DNA of 64,000 bases from Gammaproteobacteria bacterium. Its GTDB lineage: Bacteria; Pseudomonadota; Gammaproteobacteria; GRL18. The position numbers and the translations under genes were made by a program. A model generated the notes under the pieces. That model was not told the origin of the DNA. It searched no databases and saw only the letters and a program-made list of their open reading frames with translations. The stretch is from NCBI GenBank assembly GCA_016744995.1, contig JADGDG010000012.1, positions 61,389 to 125,388 of the forward strand, given 5' to 3'. Below are positions 27,788 through 36,099 of the stretch, piece by piece (position 1 is the stretch's first letter; each line of letters opens with the position of its first letter).

Positions 27788-28374
27788 GTTTTTTTCTGTA
27801 TTTTTTTAAGCTGACTCCACAATCAACTTTCATCACCACGAGTGTGAATTACAAACACCCATTATTTACAAAAATTTTATTTCAATAAAACTTTTGGTCT
27901 TGGAAAATCAAAACATGGGGTGGAAGCGGTGCGGAATTTCTCCAAAAGTTTTCATTGTTTTATCGCTACTGGAGAACAATTAAAGTCATTTTGCCAAAAA
28001 TATAAAAGGCATTGAATTCAGGGGGGCAATGCAGGTTGGAGATTATTTAAAGACAATAGTCTTATACCCATATTACCTTAAAACCAACTACTTGTAATTT
28101 TAGTCTACTATACAAGCTCTGTGGGGAATTATAGATACCCATCATTCATGAGAAATTTTGGGCATCAATCATTTACAACATGGCTCATTTGGTTTTTAGT
28201 TGTTTTCTAAATCTCAAAAGATCTGTGGTTTCAATTACATATTGTGCTGGTTTAAACAAACTGACATCCGTATCAATCTGTTTGTTTGAACCTTAACTCT
28301 AGAAAATAACTTGCAAAACATTGAACCGCCAGTACCCTGATCACTCTCACTACGATTCAACTAATTATTCCAGG
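27788..28374. other. Gene-poor stretch
   Basis: No convincing gene in either strand. It holds one imperfect inverted repeat (28249-28292) and otherwise unstructured AT-rich sequence. It lies between the RTX operon promoter and a HlyD remnant, so it may be eroded coding sequence. Confidence 0.4.
28249..28292. repeat. Imperfect inverted repeat
   Basis: Arms GGTTTAAACAAAC and GTTTGTTTGAACC match at 12 of 13 positions around an 18-base loop. No T run follows; function unknown. Confidence 0.5.
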
Positions 28375-28458
28375 TTAACGTTCCCGAATACTTTCCTGTT
28401 TGTCTATTAATATCGGTTGATATTTTTGCTCACTTATCCAGGCAGCCGCATTAAAGAA
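28375..28458 (-). pseudogene. C-terminal remnant of a HlyD-family gene
   Basis: The minus-strand frame reads FFNAAAWISEQKYQPILIDK then QESIRER and stop. The intact HlyD here ends FFMAPLLRYKQESIRER. The DNA around the stop is also similar (TACTTTCCTGTTT in both on the plus strand). Nothing upstream continues the frame (TGA shortly before). I read it as the tail of a second, deleted membrane fusion gene; the match is short. Confidence 0.45.
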
Positions 28459-28533
28459 TTTCCCATGATGACATCACTGAAGCCCTGTGAGTTGTGATCT
28501 ATAAATCGCATCTATCCTGACACAAGGTGGTAG

Positions 28534-29340
28534 TTACTGCTTCACGGGAGATGTCTGCCCCATCGTTGGATAAAAAACTAATTTAAAAGTCCCTGCATCT
28601 TTATCAAAGTATTTTCCAGCAAACATAGCCTCTCTTAAGGTTTTTAAAGAATCCGCATTGAAGTAAATACGTTCTAATAAATGTGATTGATTGTTTTCGT
28701 TTTTATACAGGTTATATTGAAACTGAACAAGTCCATTATCTAAATCTTTTAAAGTATAATTAACCAAAAATGGATGATTATCTAAAGCATAACTTTGTGA
28801 ACGAAAACCCGTCTTCACCTGTGGTATCAATACCGGTCTAATCATTTGAAAACTAAATTTTGGTACTAAGGTATCCTGAACAAATCGCTCATTCTCTAAC
28901 TGAGCAACTCGAAGCTGACCTTTTTTATTGGCATCAAATAAAAACTCAATATCAACTGGTTTTCCCTGAATATCAATAATCAATCCAAATTTTCCCATCT
29001 GCTTTAAAAAATCAACACCATTAATAGCAAAAAATAAGTAGCCTTGCTTCTCACCCTGACTATTTTTAATAGTAATATCTAAATTACCAGGGAAAGAGCG
29101 GTTACTAGCAAGTTTTTTATACTTTAAATCAAAGACGTAATCATTGCCTTGTTTATCTTTAAAGGAAAAATTAATTGTTGTTTTACCTTCTCCCAGATCA
29201 CTTAATTGTAAAGATTTATTAACAGCAAAACTATCACCACTAATACTTAAGTCAAATGGTAAAGTTTGTGCAACAACTGTTTGTATAGAAGCAATGGCAA
29301 AACTTGATAAAAATGTAAAGGAAAGTATAATTTTCTTCAT
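28534..29340 (-). CDS. Exported protein of unknown function
   Basis: 268 residues. Signal peptide residues 1-24 (ending TVVAQ). The mature part is beta-rich with alternating hydrophobic residues (TTINFSFKDKQGNDYVFDLK) and no cysteines. I do not recognise the family. It lies between a HlyD remnant and a divergent histidine kinase gene, 160 bp from the kinase start, so the two could share a control region. Probably periplasmic. Confidence 0.65.
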   Translation of the reverse strand: MKKIILSFTFLSSFAIASIQTVVAQTLPFDLSISGDSFAVNKSLQLSDLGEGKTTINFSFKDKQGNDYVFDLKYKKLASNRSFPGNLDITIKNSQGEKQGYLFFAINGVDFLKQMGKFGLIIDIQGKPVDIEFLFDANKKGQLRVAQLENERFVQDTLVPKFSFQMIRPVLIPQVKTGFRSQSYALDNHPFLVNYTLKDLDNGLVQFQYNLYKNENNQSHLLERIYFNADSLKTLREAMFAGKYFDKDAGTFKLVFYPTMGQTSPVKQ

Positions 29341-29499
29341 AATAAAAATCTCATCTTAATAATAGTAAGGTTAATATTATCCTGTAGAGATTTTATTCAA
29401 GCTAGATGTTATGCTACACACTAGCAGTATGATTATCCGCCAGAGTTAACTGTGCTTTAGCACATTGACCCATTACCATAAATCCCATATATATAACAA

Positions 29500-31047
29500 A
29501 TGAATCGTTATACCCGCTCAATAATTGGTCTGTTTTTTACCATTACAATTTTTCTCAGTGCCGACATTTATTATAAATATCAACAATTTTTGTCTTATCA
29601 TCAAAATATGTCTACTAAAACAATGATAAGTACTGCCGCTGAAATAGAAACTCTTATCAGCTCACTAAATCATCAACTCAAACTTTTTGTTCAACAGGAA
29701 CATACACTATTATCAAGTCTTTATCATTACCATAAAACTCAAAAACATAATAGCAATAAAGACGAAGAACACCATCAAATTAAGCAACAGTTGAACACCC
29801 TGAAGAACAAAATCGCTGATTATTTTCCCGGCTATATTGAATTTACTTTAGCCGATCACGGTGGCAACATCCTGCTTAACCAAAATAGTTTTAAAGCTTA
29901 TCCCTTGTGTCGTGATAATATAAAACAAGCCATTAATTCTGACTCTAGCCAGCAACCACCACTGAGTTTACACAGCAACCCCGATAAAACGCAGCAACAT
30001 TATGATATTATGCAAACCTTTAAAATAATAACAGATAAACAATCAGACAAGGCTATTTTCTTTATCAGCTACCCTATTACACCGTTAAAAAAACTATTAG
30101 CACAACGTCAAATAAAGAATCACTTTTTATTTATTGTTAACAAGCAGAAACCACAAGATATTGAATTTACCGCTTTTGAAAATAATCAACAGCATATCAA
30201 ATCATTCACCACCAATAGCAGTGCAATCTTAGCCAATAAGCAATATAAACCGTTTAGGATTAAGCAAACCCATTGGGCAATTATGGATGGTATAAAAATT
30301 GATTTTCAACAACGACAAAAAAATAGTCTCATTATTCAACACAGTTTTATTGCTCTATTTTTTCTGCTAATTTGCGCTTTATTTCTTTATATTATTCGCA
30401 AAGAAAGCGAAAAAAGCAGCCAGACTCATTTATTACTTGAGGGAGTAGAAAACGAGAGAAAACGTATTTCAATGGATATGCATGACCATATTCTGGCTGA
30501 CATCACCCATATTTCCAGAAAAATAGCATCTAAATCTCACTGCAATCCACAAACTGTCAATAAGCAATTACTCAGCATTAGCCAGTCAATCAGAGATCTT
30601 ATTGATGATCTGCATCCAAATAGTCTTGATTTATTAGGCATTGAAGCTGCATTACAAAGTTATATCAACAAACATTTGAGTGATACGTATTATCCTGATC
30701 ATCAACTCACTATTGATGATCAAATTGAACAACAACTCAAACCCTATCAAAAATATACGTTATTTCGCATTATTGTTGAGTTGATTAATAATATAATCAA
30801 TCATTCTCAATGCAGCTTTTACTCAGTCAGTGGTCATATTAACGGTAGTAAAATTGAGTTTGTTATTGAAGATAATGGCATGGGTTTACAAAAACAAAAC
30901 AATACCACAAACGCCTCCACTCATCAAAGCCATGGGCTGAGTAATATTAACAGCCGTTGCCAGATATTAGGAGCCAAATTGACGTTTGAAAACAAAATTC
31001 CTCAAGGCACACTCACTAAAATCCAACTTGAGCTAATAAATGAATAA
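29500..31047 (+). CDS. NarX/DegS-type sensor histidine kinase
   Basis: 515 residues. A helix at about residues 7-25, a periplasmic sensor region to about residue 270, a second helix (about 275-297), then a HisKA_3 dimerisation domain with ENERKRISMDMHDHILADIT, where the His in MHDH is the likely phospho-acceptor. The HATPase domain follows (N box ELINNIINHS, G box EDNGMGL). The signal is unknown; the sensor region shows no recognisable ligand motif. It overlaps the response-regulator gene by 8 bases. Confidence 0.9.
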   Translation: MNRYTRSIIGLFFTITIFLSADIYYKYQQFLSYHQNMSTKTMISTAAEIETLISSLNHQLKLFVQQEHTLLSSLYHYHKTQKHNSNKDEEHHQIKQQLNTLKNKIADYFPGYIEFTLADHGGNILLNQNSFKAYPLCRDNIKQAINSDSSQQPPLSLHSNPDKTQQHYDIMQTFKIITDKQSDKAIFFISYPITPLKKLLAQRQIKNHFLFIVNKQKPQDIEFTAFENNQQHIKSFTTNSSAILANKQYKPFRIKQTHWAIMDGIKIDFQQRQKNSLIIQHSFIALFFLLICALFLYIIRKESEKSSQTHLLLEGVENERKRISMDMHDHILADITHISRKIASKSHCNPQTVNKQLLSISQSIRDLIDDLHPNSLDLLGIEAALQSYINKHLSDTYYPDHQLTIDDQIEQQLKPYQKYTLFRIIVELINNIINHSQCSFYSVSGHINGSKIEFVIEDNGMGLQKQNNTTNASTHQSHGLSNINSRCQILGAKLTFENKIPQGTLTKIQLELINE

Positions 31048-31768
31048 TACCATTGAACTCATCATTGCTGAAGATAACCCCAGAGACAGAGAGTTTCTAT
31101 GCTCTGCATTAGATGCTTATCAGTTAGCCGTTGTTGATAATGGAAATGATGCTTATCAGCTCGCCACCCACTCAACAGAACCTTATATTATCAGTGACTT
31201 ACAGATGCCTGAATGCAATGGCATAGAGCTCGCCAAAAAAGTCTGGCAAGAAAGACCTCTGGCACGGATCATCTTTTGGACTCAGTTCCAGGATGAAGTT
31301 TATATCCGCTCACTAAGCGATATCATTCCTGCAGAAACAGTTTATGGATATGTGCTAAAAAACAACCCCTCAGAGCAACTACTAAAAGCCATCAACTTTG
31401 TCTTCCATGAAAGCCAATGCTGGATTGATCCACAAATCAGGCCTGTACAACAACGAACACAACAATCAAAATCAATGATTTCTGATCTGGAATTTGAAGT
31501 ATTAATTGATATTGCTCTGGGTTTAACCGATGAAATGATTGCAAAACGCCGTTATTTATCCAAACGTGGTGTTCAGAGTCGTCTCAAGTCCCTTTATGTC
31601 AAACTCAAAATAGAGCATGATAAACTTAGCCTCTCACCCTTTGGTCAAAAAGTAAACCTGCGCTCCCGGGCCGTAGCCATAGCCTTGCAGCGGGGATTAG
31701 TCAATCCGACAGAACTCAGCAATGCTGAGGCAGAGCTAATGAACTGGTTCAAAACAATTCCTATGTAG
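31040..31768 (+). CDS. NarL/LuxR-like response regulator
   Basis: 242 residues. Receiver domain with acidic pair EDN (11-13) and phospho-acceptor Asp53 in SDLQMPECNG. The usual receiver Lys is in YVLKNN. A C-terminal helix-turn-helix follows (about residues 150-195, LIDIALGLTDEMIAKRRYLS), a diverged LuxR-type domain. It is the partner of the overlapping kinase. The exported protein and HlyD remnant next door are possible targets, but no operator is visible. Confidence 0.85.
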   Translation: MNNTIELIIAEDNPRDREFLCSALDAYQLAVVDNGNDAYQLATHSTEPYIISDLQMPECNGIELAKKVWQERPLARIIFWTQFQDEVYIRSLSDIIPAETVYGYVLKNNPSEQLLKAINFVFHESQCWIDPQIRPVQQRTQQSKSMISDLEFEVLIDIALGLTDEMIAKRRYLSKRGVQSRLKSLYVKLKIEHDKLSLSPFGQKVNLRSRAVAIALQRGLVNPTELSNAEAELMNWFKTIPM

Positions 31769-32078
31769 AGATATTTTCAATAACAGCAGGCATATTTATA
31801 GTTTTTTAGTCAGCAATTGTTTATGCATACTGCTCATCCAAAAAGTATCTGTAATATCAGTGCTTTAACCTTTTTTTGCCATGAAGATTCAAGCTCAACA
31901 CACCCCCTTCACAGATAAAAAATAAATTATCTCAGCTGGTCTTACAATCATCTCCTTATCAGGGGCAATCTGTAAATATCATGGACCAGACTTTCAAATA
32001 ATAACCCTGAAAGAATATTTACAGGACTTTTACACACTATCTGGTTGCACATAATTTAAATAATAGATATATTATTGT
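31769..32078. other. Gap after two-component genes
   Basis: No gene or clear terminator seen. The next features are the Fur box at 32079-32097 and the inverted repeat at 32134-32208. Confidence 0.4.
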
Positions 32079-32097
32079 AAATGATTATCATTCCCAT
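32079..32097 (+). promoter_or_regulatory. Fur box upstream of chaN-like gene
   Basis: AAATGATTATCATTCCCAT, a good match to the GATAATGATAATCATTATC consensus, just downstream of an AT-rich -10-like TATATT. It lies about 230 bases before the start at 32329. Confidence 0.7.
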
Positions 32098-32133
32098 TAA
32101 GGAATTTTTAGAACTAATTCATTTTTAAATATT

Positions 32134-32208
32134 TTGTAACTATTCAGCGTGTTTAGACGAAAATAACGCAGAAATCGGGTAAAAGATGAATACGCTGAGT
32201 AGTTACAA
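32134..32208. repeat. 75-bp element with 17-bp terminal inverted repeats
   Basis: Ends TTGTAACTATTCAGCGT and ACGCTGAGTAGTTACAA match at 16 of 17 positions around a 41-base centre. It lies between the Fur box and the chaN-like gene. It could be a MITE-like remnant of an insertion sequence or a large RNA hairpin in the leader. No clear target-site duplication; no second copy in this window. Confidence 0.65.
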
Positions 32209-32328
32209 TGTTTTTATCAATGAATTTTAAGTCTTTTGATTTATTTAAGAATTTAATTTATTTAGGTAAGTCAAGTAATTGACACACTTTGTGCAAATGC
32301 CAACTTACTTACACTAAAGGCCACTCTA

Positions 32329-33270
32329 ATGAAACTTTTATTAATGATGGGATTATTTTACATATTGATGATTATCATCATATGTATAAAACCACTAAAG
32401 ATGTTAGATGAGACTAAACACACTATTTTCAATCATTCAGGACGTATTATTACTCTGGAGAATGAAAGTATTATTCAGTTTTCCGAACTGATCAAGCAAC
32501 TTTTAAAAGCAGATTATATAATCTTAGGCGAAGCACATGACAACCCAAATCATCATGCTCTTCAACAAAGGATACTAGCTGCTATTATCGCTGCCGGAAA
32601 CCGGCCTGCGGTTGTCTTTGAAATGTTTAATCGCGAGGACTCGGGTATCATTGCCTCAAATTATCGCAAATATCCCAATGAGCCTGACCAGATTGCAAAA
32701 GCAGTACGATGGGATGAATCTGGCTGGCCGGCATGGAACATGTATCGACCTATCATAAAAACAGCAATGGATGCTGAGCTGCCGGTAATTGCTGGTAATC
32801 TGTCCCGACAAAAAGCGATTCAAATTGTCATACAGGGACAGCAGATTTTACAACTTATGGAAAAGAAAACAGCCCTGCAAATGGGTTTACTCAAACCTCT
32901 TGGCAAGAATGAGGAACAGGTTCTACGTAAAATAATAACTCAAACACACAATGAAATACCCTTACCAATGGTATCAGCCATGGTGACAGCACAGCGAGTG
33001 CGTGATGCAACTCTCGCTGAATCTATGATTATACATAATCACGGAAAAGGAGTAATTCTTATCACCGGAAAAGAGCATGCAAGATCGGACTATGGCGTTC
33101 CTTTTTATTTACGACATCGTGAATCTGATGCACATATTGTGAGTCTTGCCTTTGAAGATGAGACCGAAACAACAGATAATAAACGGCAGATTTCACATTA
33201 TCCTAAAACTTATGATTTCATTTGGGCATTATCTGATATCAGTGCAAGTGAGAGTGTGGCACATCAATGA
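32329..33270 (+). CDS. chaN: ChaN-family haem/iron-linked protein
   Basis: 313 residues. An N-terminal hydrophobic segment (residues 1-22) without a lipobox Cys, then the ChaN/Tiki domain: ADYIILGEAHDNPNHHALQQ near residue 64, AVVFEMFNREDSG, VRWDESGWPAWNMYRPI, and GVILITGKEHARSDYGVPFY. In Campylobacter ChaN is an iron-regulated lipoprotein that binds stacked haems; other relatives are membrane proteases. The Fur box upstream supports an iron-acquisition role. It stands alone with no receptor or TonB gene nearby. Confidence 0.85.
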   Translation: MKLLLMMGLFYILMIIIICIKPLKMLDETKHTIFNHSGRIITLENESIIQFSELIKQLLKADYIILGEAHDNPNHHALQQRILAAIIAAGNRPAVVFEMFNREDSGIIASNYRKYPNEPDQIAKAVRWDESGWPAWNMYRPIIKTAMDAELPVIAGNLSRQKAIQIVIQGQQILQLMEKKTALQMGLLKPLGKNEEQVLRKIITQTHNEIPLPMVSAMVTAQRVRDATLAESMIIHNHGKGVILITGKEHARSDYGVPFYLRHRESDAHIVSLAFEDETETTDNKRQISHYPKTYDFIWALSDISASESVAHQ

Positions 33271-33365
33271 ATACAACAATTTTAGATTGACAAATTTCTT
33301 GTGATAGTTATGTTGGAATAGTTGCTGGCTTTCTATTTTTATGTTTTTTTCTATTAAAAAATAAA

Positions 33366-34112
33366 TCAGTCTTCAATCCATTCAGGTCCAATTTTTGACA
33401 TTGGTACAGCACATTCCATTAATAACTTTATTGCTATCCCTGGCGGGATTGTATCTTTACCCATTTCAATTACTTCTTGTGCACTGACACCAAACAAAAG
33501 CGGCCTTTCTGCAGGAGATTCACAATATTTATCAACTATGGGTAATATCACAGGCCATAGCTTTTTAACAAGATCTATGGGGAGAATACTCGGCATATTC
33601 TTCTCAGGAACTTGAGGTATACCAAATTGTTCCCCTCCTATACTTGAAGATACATGTTTAAAGATACTTTGGAGATCAGGCAGACAATCCTTACCAAAGT
33701 GTTGAGCTGTACCTCCAGCCAACGACCAAAAAGAAACAACATCTTCTACCAAAGGCTTATTAACAAGATCTCCAAAATAGTAATTATTTCCATCATTACC
33801 GCCAACAATTATAAATGCTTCATTTTCTTTAGCTTTACCAGTATTAACAATTATCTCCCTTACTGCCATATGACACGCATAACCACCAAGTGAACCTATG
33901 CATGCCAGCAATGTTTCAACATGAACACCGTGCTCGTTTTTCAAGATCTTTATAAGACGTTGCGTGATTTCCTTTCCTCCAATCCTGGCACCAATGAGAG
34001 GATCTTCTTTTCGTTTCTTTTTTATTAAGCTGAGAAGGACATCCTCCTGGGTGTTGGAAGCTTGAACGAATGTTTCTTGCTTGTTTTTCTTGGCGAATAA
34101 TTTTCCAAACAT
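33366..34112 (-). CDS. Cytosolic protein of unknown function, Fur-type promoter
   Basis: 248 residues, no signal peptide or membrane segment. Contains FIIVGGNDGNNYYFGDLVNK, then DVVSFWSLAGGTAQHFGKD and GIPQVPEKNMPSI. I do not recognise the family. The start at 34112 has an AACGGAAAC-type ribosome site. It is preceded by a Fur-box promoter and a 258-base leader that is homologous to the leader of the RTX operon, including the micro-ORF. Confidence 0.6.
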   Translation of the reverse strand: MFGKLFAKKNKQETFVQASNTQEDVLLSLIKKKRKEDPLIGARIGGKEITQRLIKILKNEHGVHVETLLACIGSLGGYACHMAVREIIVNTGKAKENEAFIIVGGNDGNNYYFGDLVNKPLVEDVVSFWSLAGGTAQHFGKDCLPDLQSIFKHVSSSIGGEQFGIPQVPEKNMPSILPIDLVKKLWPVILPIVDKYCESPAERPLLFGVSAQEVIEMGKDTIPPGIAIKLLMECAVPMSKIGPEWIED

Positions 34113-34258
34113 TTTCTCGTTTCCGTTAGCGGTGAATAAAAATAAAACATACGTGCCAATATACAGTTAAACTTTTAACAAAGATCCAGTTATAAATTTA
34201 TCTGAAAACAAATGTATGAGGCAAAATGCACAACTTGAAGTATTAAACAATGCTAAGG

Positions 34259-34327
34259 CTAATGGTCAAATAATAGCTCTAAAGATTTCTTGTCATTCCA
34301 TAACATCATCTTTGTCGGAAGCCACAT
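34259..34327 (-). CDS. Candidate leader micro-ORF, copy 2
   Basis: 22 codons: MWLPTKMMLWNDKKSLELLF then DH. Homologous to the 30-codon ORF at 27613-27705, with the same distance to its Fur-box promoter. It could be a leader peptide, a small iron-stress protein, or the translated face of a regulatory RNA. No clear ribosome site. Confidence 0.4.
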   Translation of the reverse strand: MWLPTKMMLWNDKKSLELLFDH

Positions 34328-34364
34328 CCGCACTAGAAAGGAAGTGTTATCTAAAAAATACAGT

Positions 34365-34405
34365 TGATAATGATTTATATTCTCATTAATAAATCTTTAT
34401 GTCAA
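34365..34405 (-). promoter_or_regulatory. Fur-box promoter (GAATAT type) with duplicated leader
   Basis: On the minus strand TTGACA (34400-34405), 17 bp, GAATAT (34377-34382), then AAATCATTATCAAC. About 130 bp of downstream sequence is homologous to that at 27620-27760. The remainder of 34113-34552 holds only the micro-ORF and leader. Confidence 0.75.
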
Positions 34406-34552
34406 TAATATTCTTAAATTGAAAAATGATGAATATAATCATTCTGCCATTAATTGTCATTTTTTAACCATAAATTAAACACATTTAGAATTCATAATAG
34501 TGTTATCACTGGACATAGAAAAAATTTCCTTCATTCAATATGGAACATTATT

Positions 34553-36052
34553 ATGATAAATAATAGCAATACCCTAAGCACACAAAGCAAGATTGGAAAC
34601 AAACAATCAGAACACTCATGGGTGCTGCTTTTTAGTTCTTTATTCTCTATTATTGCTGCACATTTCGTCACAATTAATTCACTTGGAGTCAATTATATTT
34701 TAGTCTGCATTTCAGGCATCTCTGCAATGATTTTTGTGAGAAAAAAATTCCAACAAGAAATTACAAATAATGAATATTTATTAATGATCAGTGCAATAAT
34801 AATGAGTCTATTGTTTATTATTCGACAGTCAGAAGTATTGTACTGGCTTAATGTATTCTCAATTTTTATGATCATCTGCTTAGCCTTTGCTCAAAGATAT
34901 ACCGGCTCTATCAATAACATTCCAATGATTGCCTGGTTACTAACCCCCTTTCATTTCATTCATCTCTGTTTTATCAGTGCAACACAGTCAATTTCTATTG
35001 GCTTTACTCCTGCATCATTTTTAACCGACAAACAACAATATATTCGTTCAATTATCCTGGGCATATTCTGGACTCTGCCTATTTTATTGATTCTGGGTTC
35101 TTTATTAATGTCATCAGACAGTCGTTTTGAGCATTTTGCAATGAAACTGTTTTCATTTAAATTCTCAGAATTTTTTAAAGAAATACTGATTATTATTATT
35201 TATTTTCCACTTGTGAGTGCTTTTTTCTATGCAACTATTTTAGGCTCTGCATTGAAAGCACATCAGGAAAAAAAATCATCTCTATCATTGGAAGGCATTC
35301 AGATATTAACAATATTGACATTGATTAATCTATTATTTTTAAGTTATATCTTGATACAATTCAGTTATTTCTTTGGCGGAGATCAACTTATATTAGAAAC
35401 TGGAAAACAGACTTATTCATCTTATGCCCGGCGAGGTTTCTGGGAATTAATTACTTTAGCAATAATTGTTTTACCATTATTACTCATCGCACATTGGTTA
35501 CAACGAAATGAATCAAAATCACTGCAAATCTGGTTTAATCGCGCTTCATTTTTATTAATTTTTTGTCTGGTTATTATTGAAGCTTCAGCAATACATCGCA
35601 TGTATCTCTATGTGAAAATTTATGATTTAACTGAACTGCGATTCTATTCCAGCATATTTATGTTTTATATGATGGGAGGACTCATTACTTTCTGTGTTAC
35701 TGTTCTCAACAATAAACGAGGACAATTTATTACTACGATGGTTATTAAAACTATTGTTGTAATTTTATTTCTCCATATTATTAATCCTGACGCTCAAATC
35801 AGCCAGTATAATATGTCCCAGAATCAATACAGAAGTATTGATACACACTATTTAAAAAAACTAAGCACTGATGCCTATCCAACTATTTATAGCAAGAGAA
35901 GCTCATTGGATACAAGAGCTTCATGTGCATTACAGAGACAATTAAAATCTAAATTACAGCAGCTACAAAACAAATCATCTCAATGGAACTGGTCACTGCA
36001 TCAGGCTCATAAAGTGATCCAGCTGTGGAAGGAGCAGTGCACAAAGAGATAA
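34553..36052 (+). CDS. DUF4173 multi-pass membrane protein
   Basis: 499 residues from an ATG at 34553 (preceded by GGAAC); the frame is open back to 34454, but that upstream part looks non-coding. About 11-12 membrane helices. TYSSYARRGFWELITLAIIV is the family hallmark of DUF4173. The C-terminal 90 residues are soluble and charged. Its function is not known. It converges with the MORN/pseudopilin-domain gene (47-bp gap). Confidence 0.8.
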   Translation: MINNSNTLSTQSKIGNKQSEHSWVLLFSSLFSIIAAHFVTINSLGVNYILVCISGISAMIFVRKKFQQEITNNEYLLMISAIIMSLLFIIRQSEVLYWLNVFSIFMIICLAFAQRYTGSINNIPMIAWLLTPFHFIHLCFISATQSISIGFTPASFLTDKQQYIRSIILGIFWTLPILLILGSLLMSSDSRFEHFAMKLFSFKFSEFFKEILIIIIYFPLVSAFFYATILGSALKAHQEKKSSLSLEGIQILTILTLINLLFLSYILIQFSYFFGGDQLILETGKQTYSSYARRGFWELITLAIIVLPLLLIAHWLQRNESKSLQIWFNRASFLLIFCLVIIEASAIHRMYLYVKIYDLTELRFYSSIFMFYMMGGLITFCVTVLNNKRGQFITTMVIKTIVVILFLHIINPDAQISQYNMSQNQYRSIDTHYLKKLSTDAYPTIYSKRSSLDTRASCALQRQLKSKLQQLQNKSSQWNWSLHQAHKVIQLWKEQCTKR

Positions 36053-36099
36053 TAACGAAAGAAAACAGATTCTGGCATGGTAGTAAACAGCATAACAAT

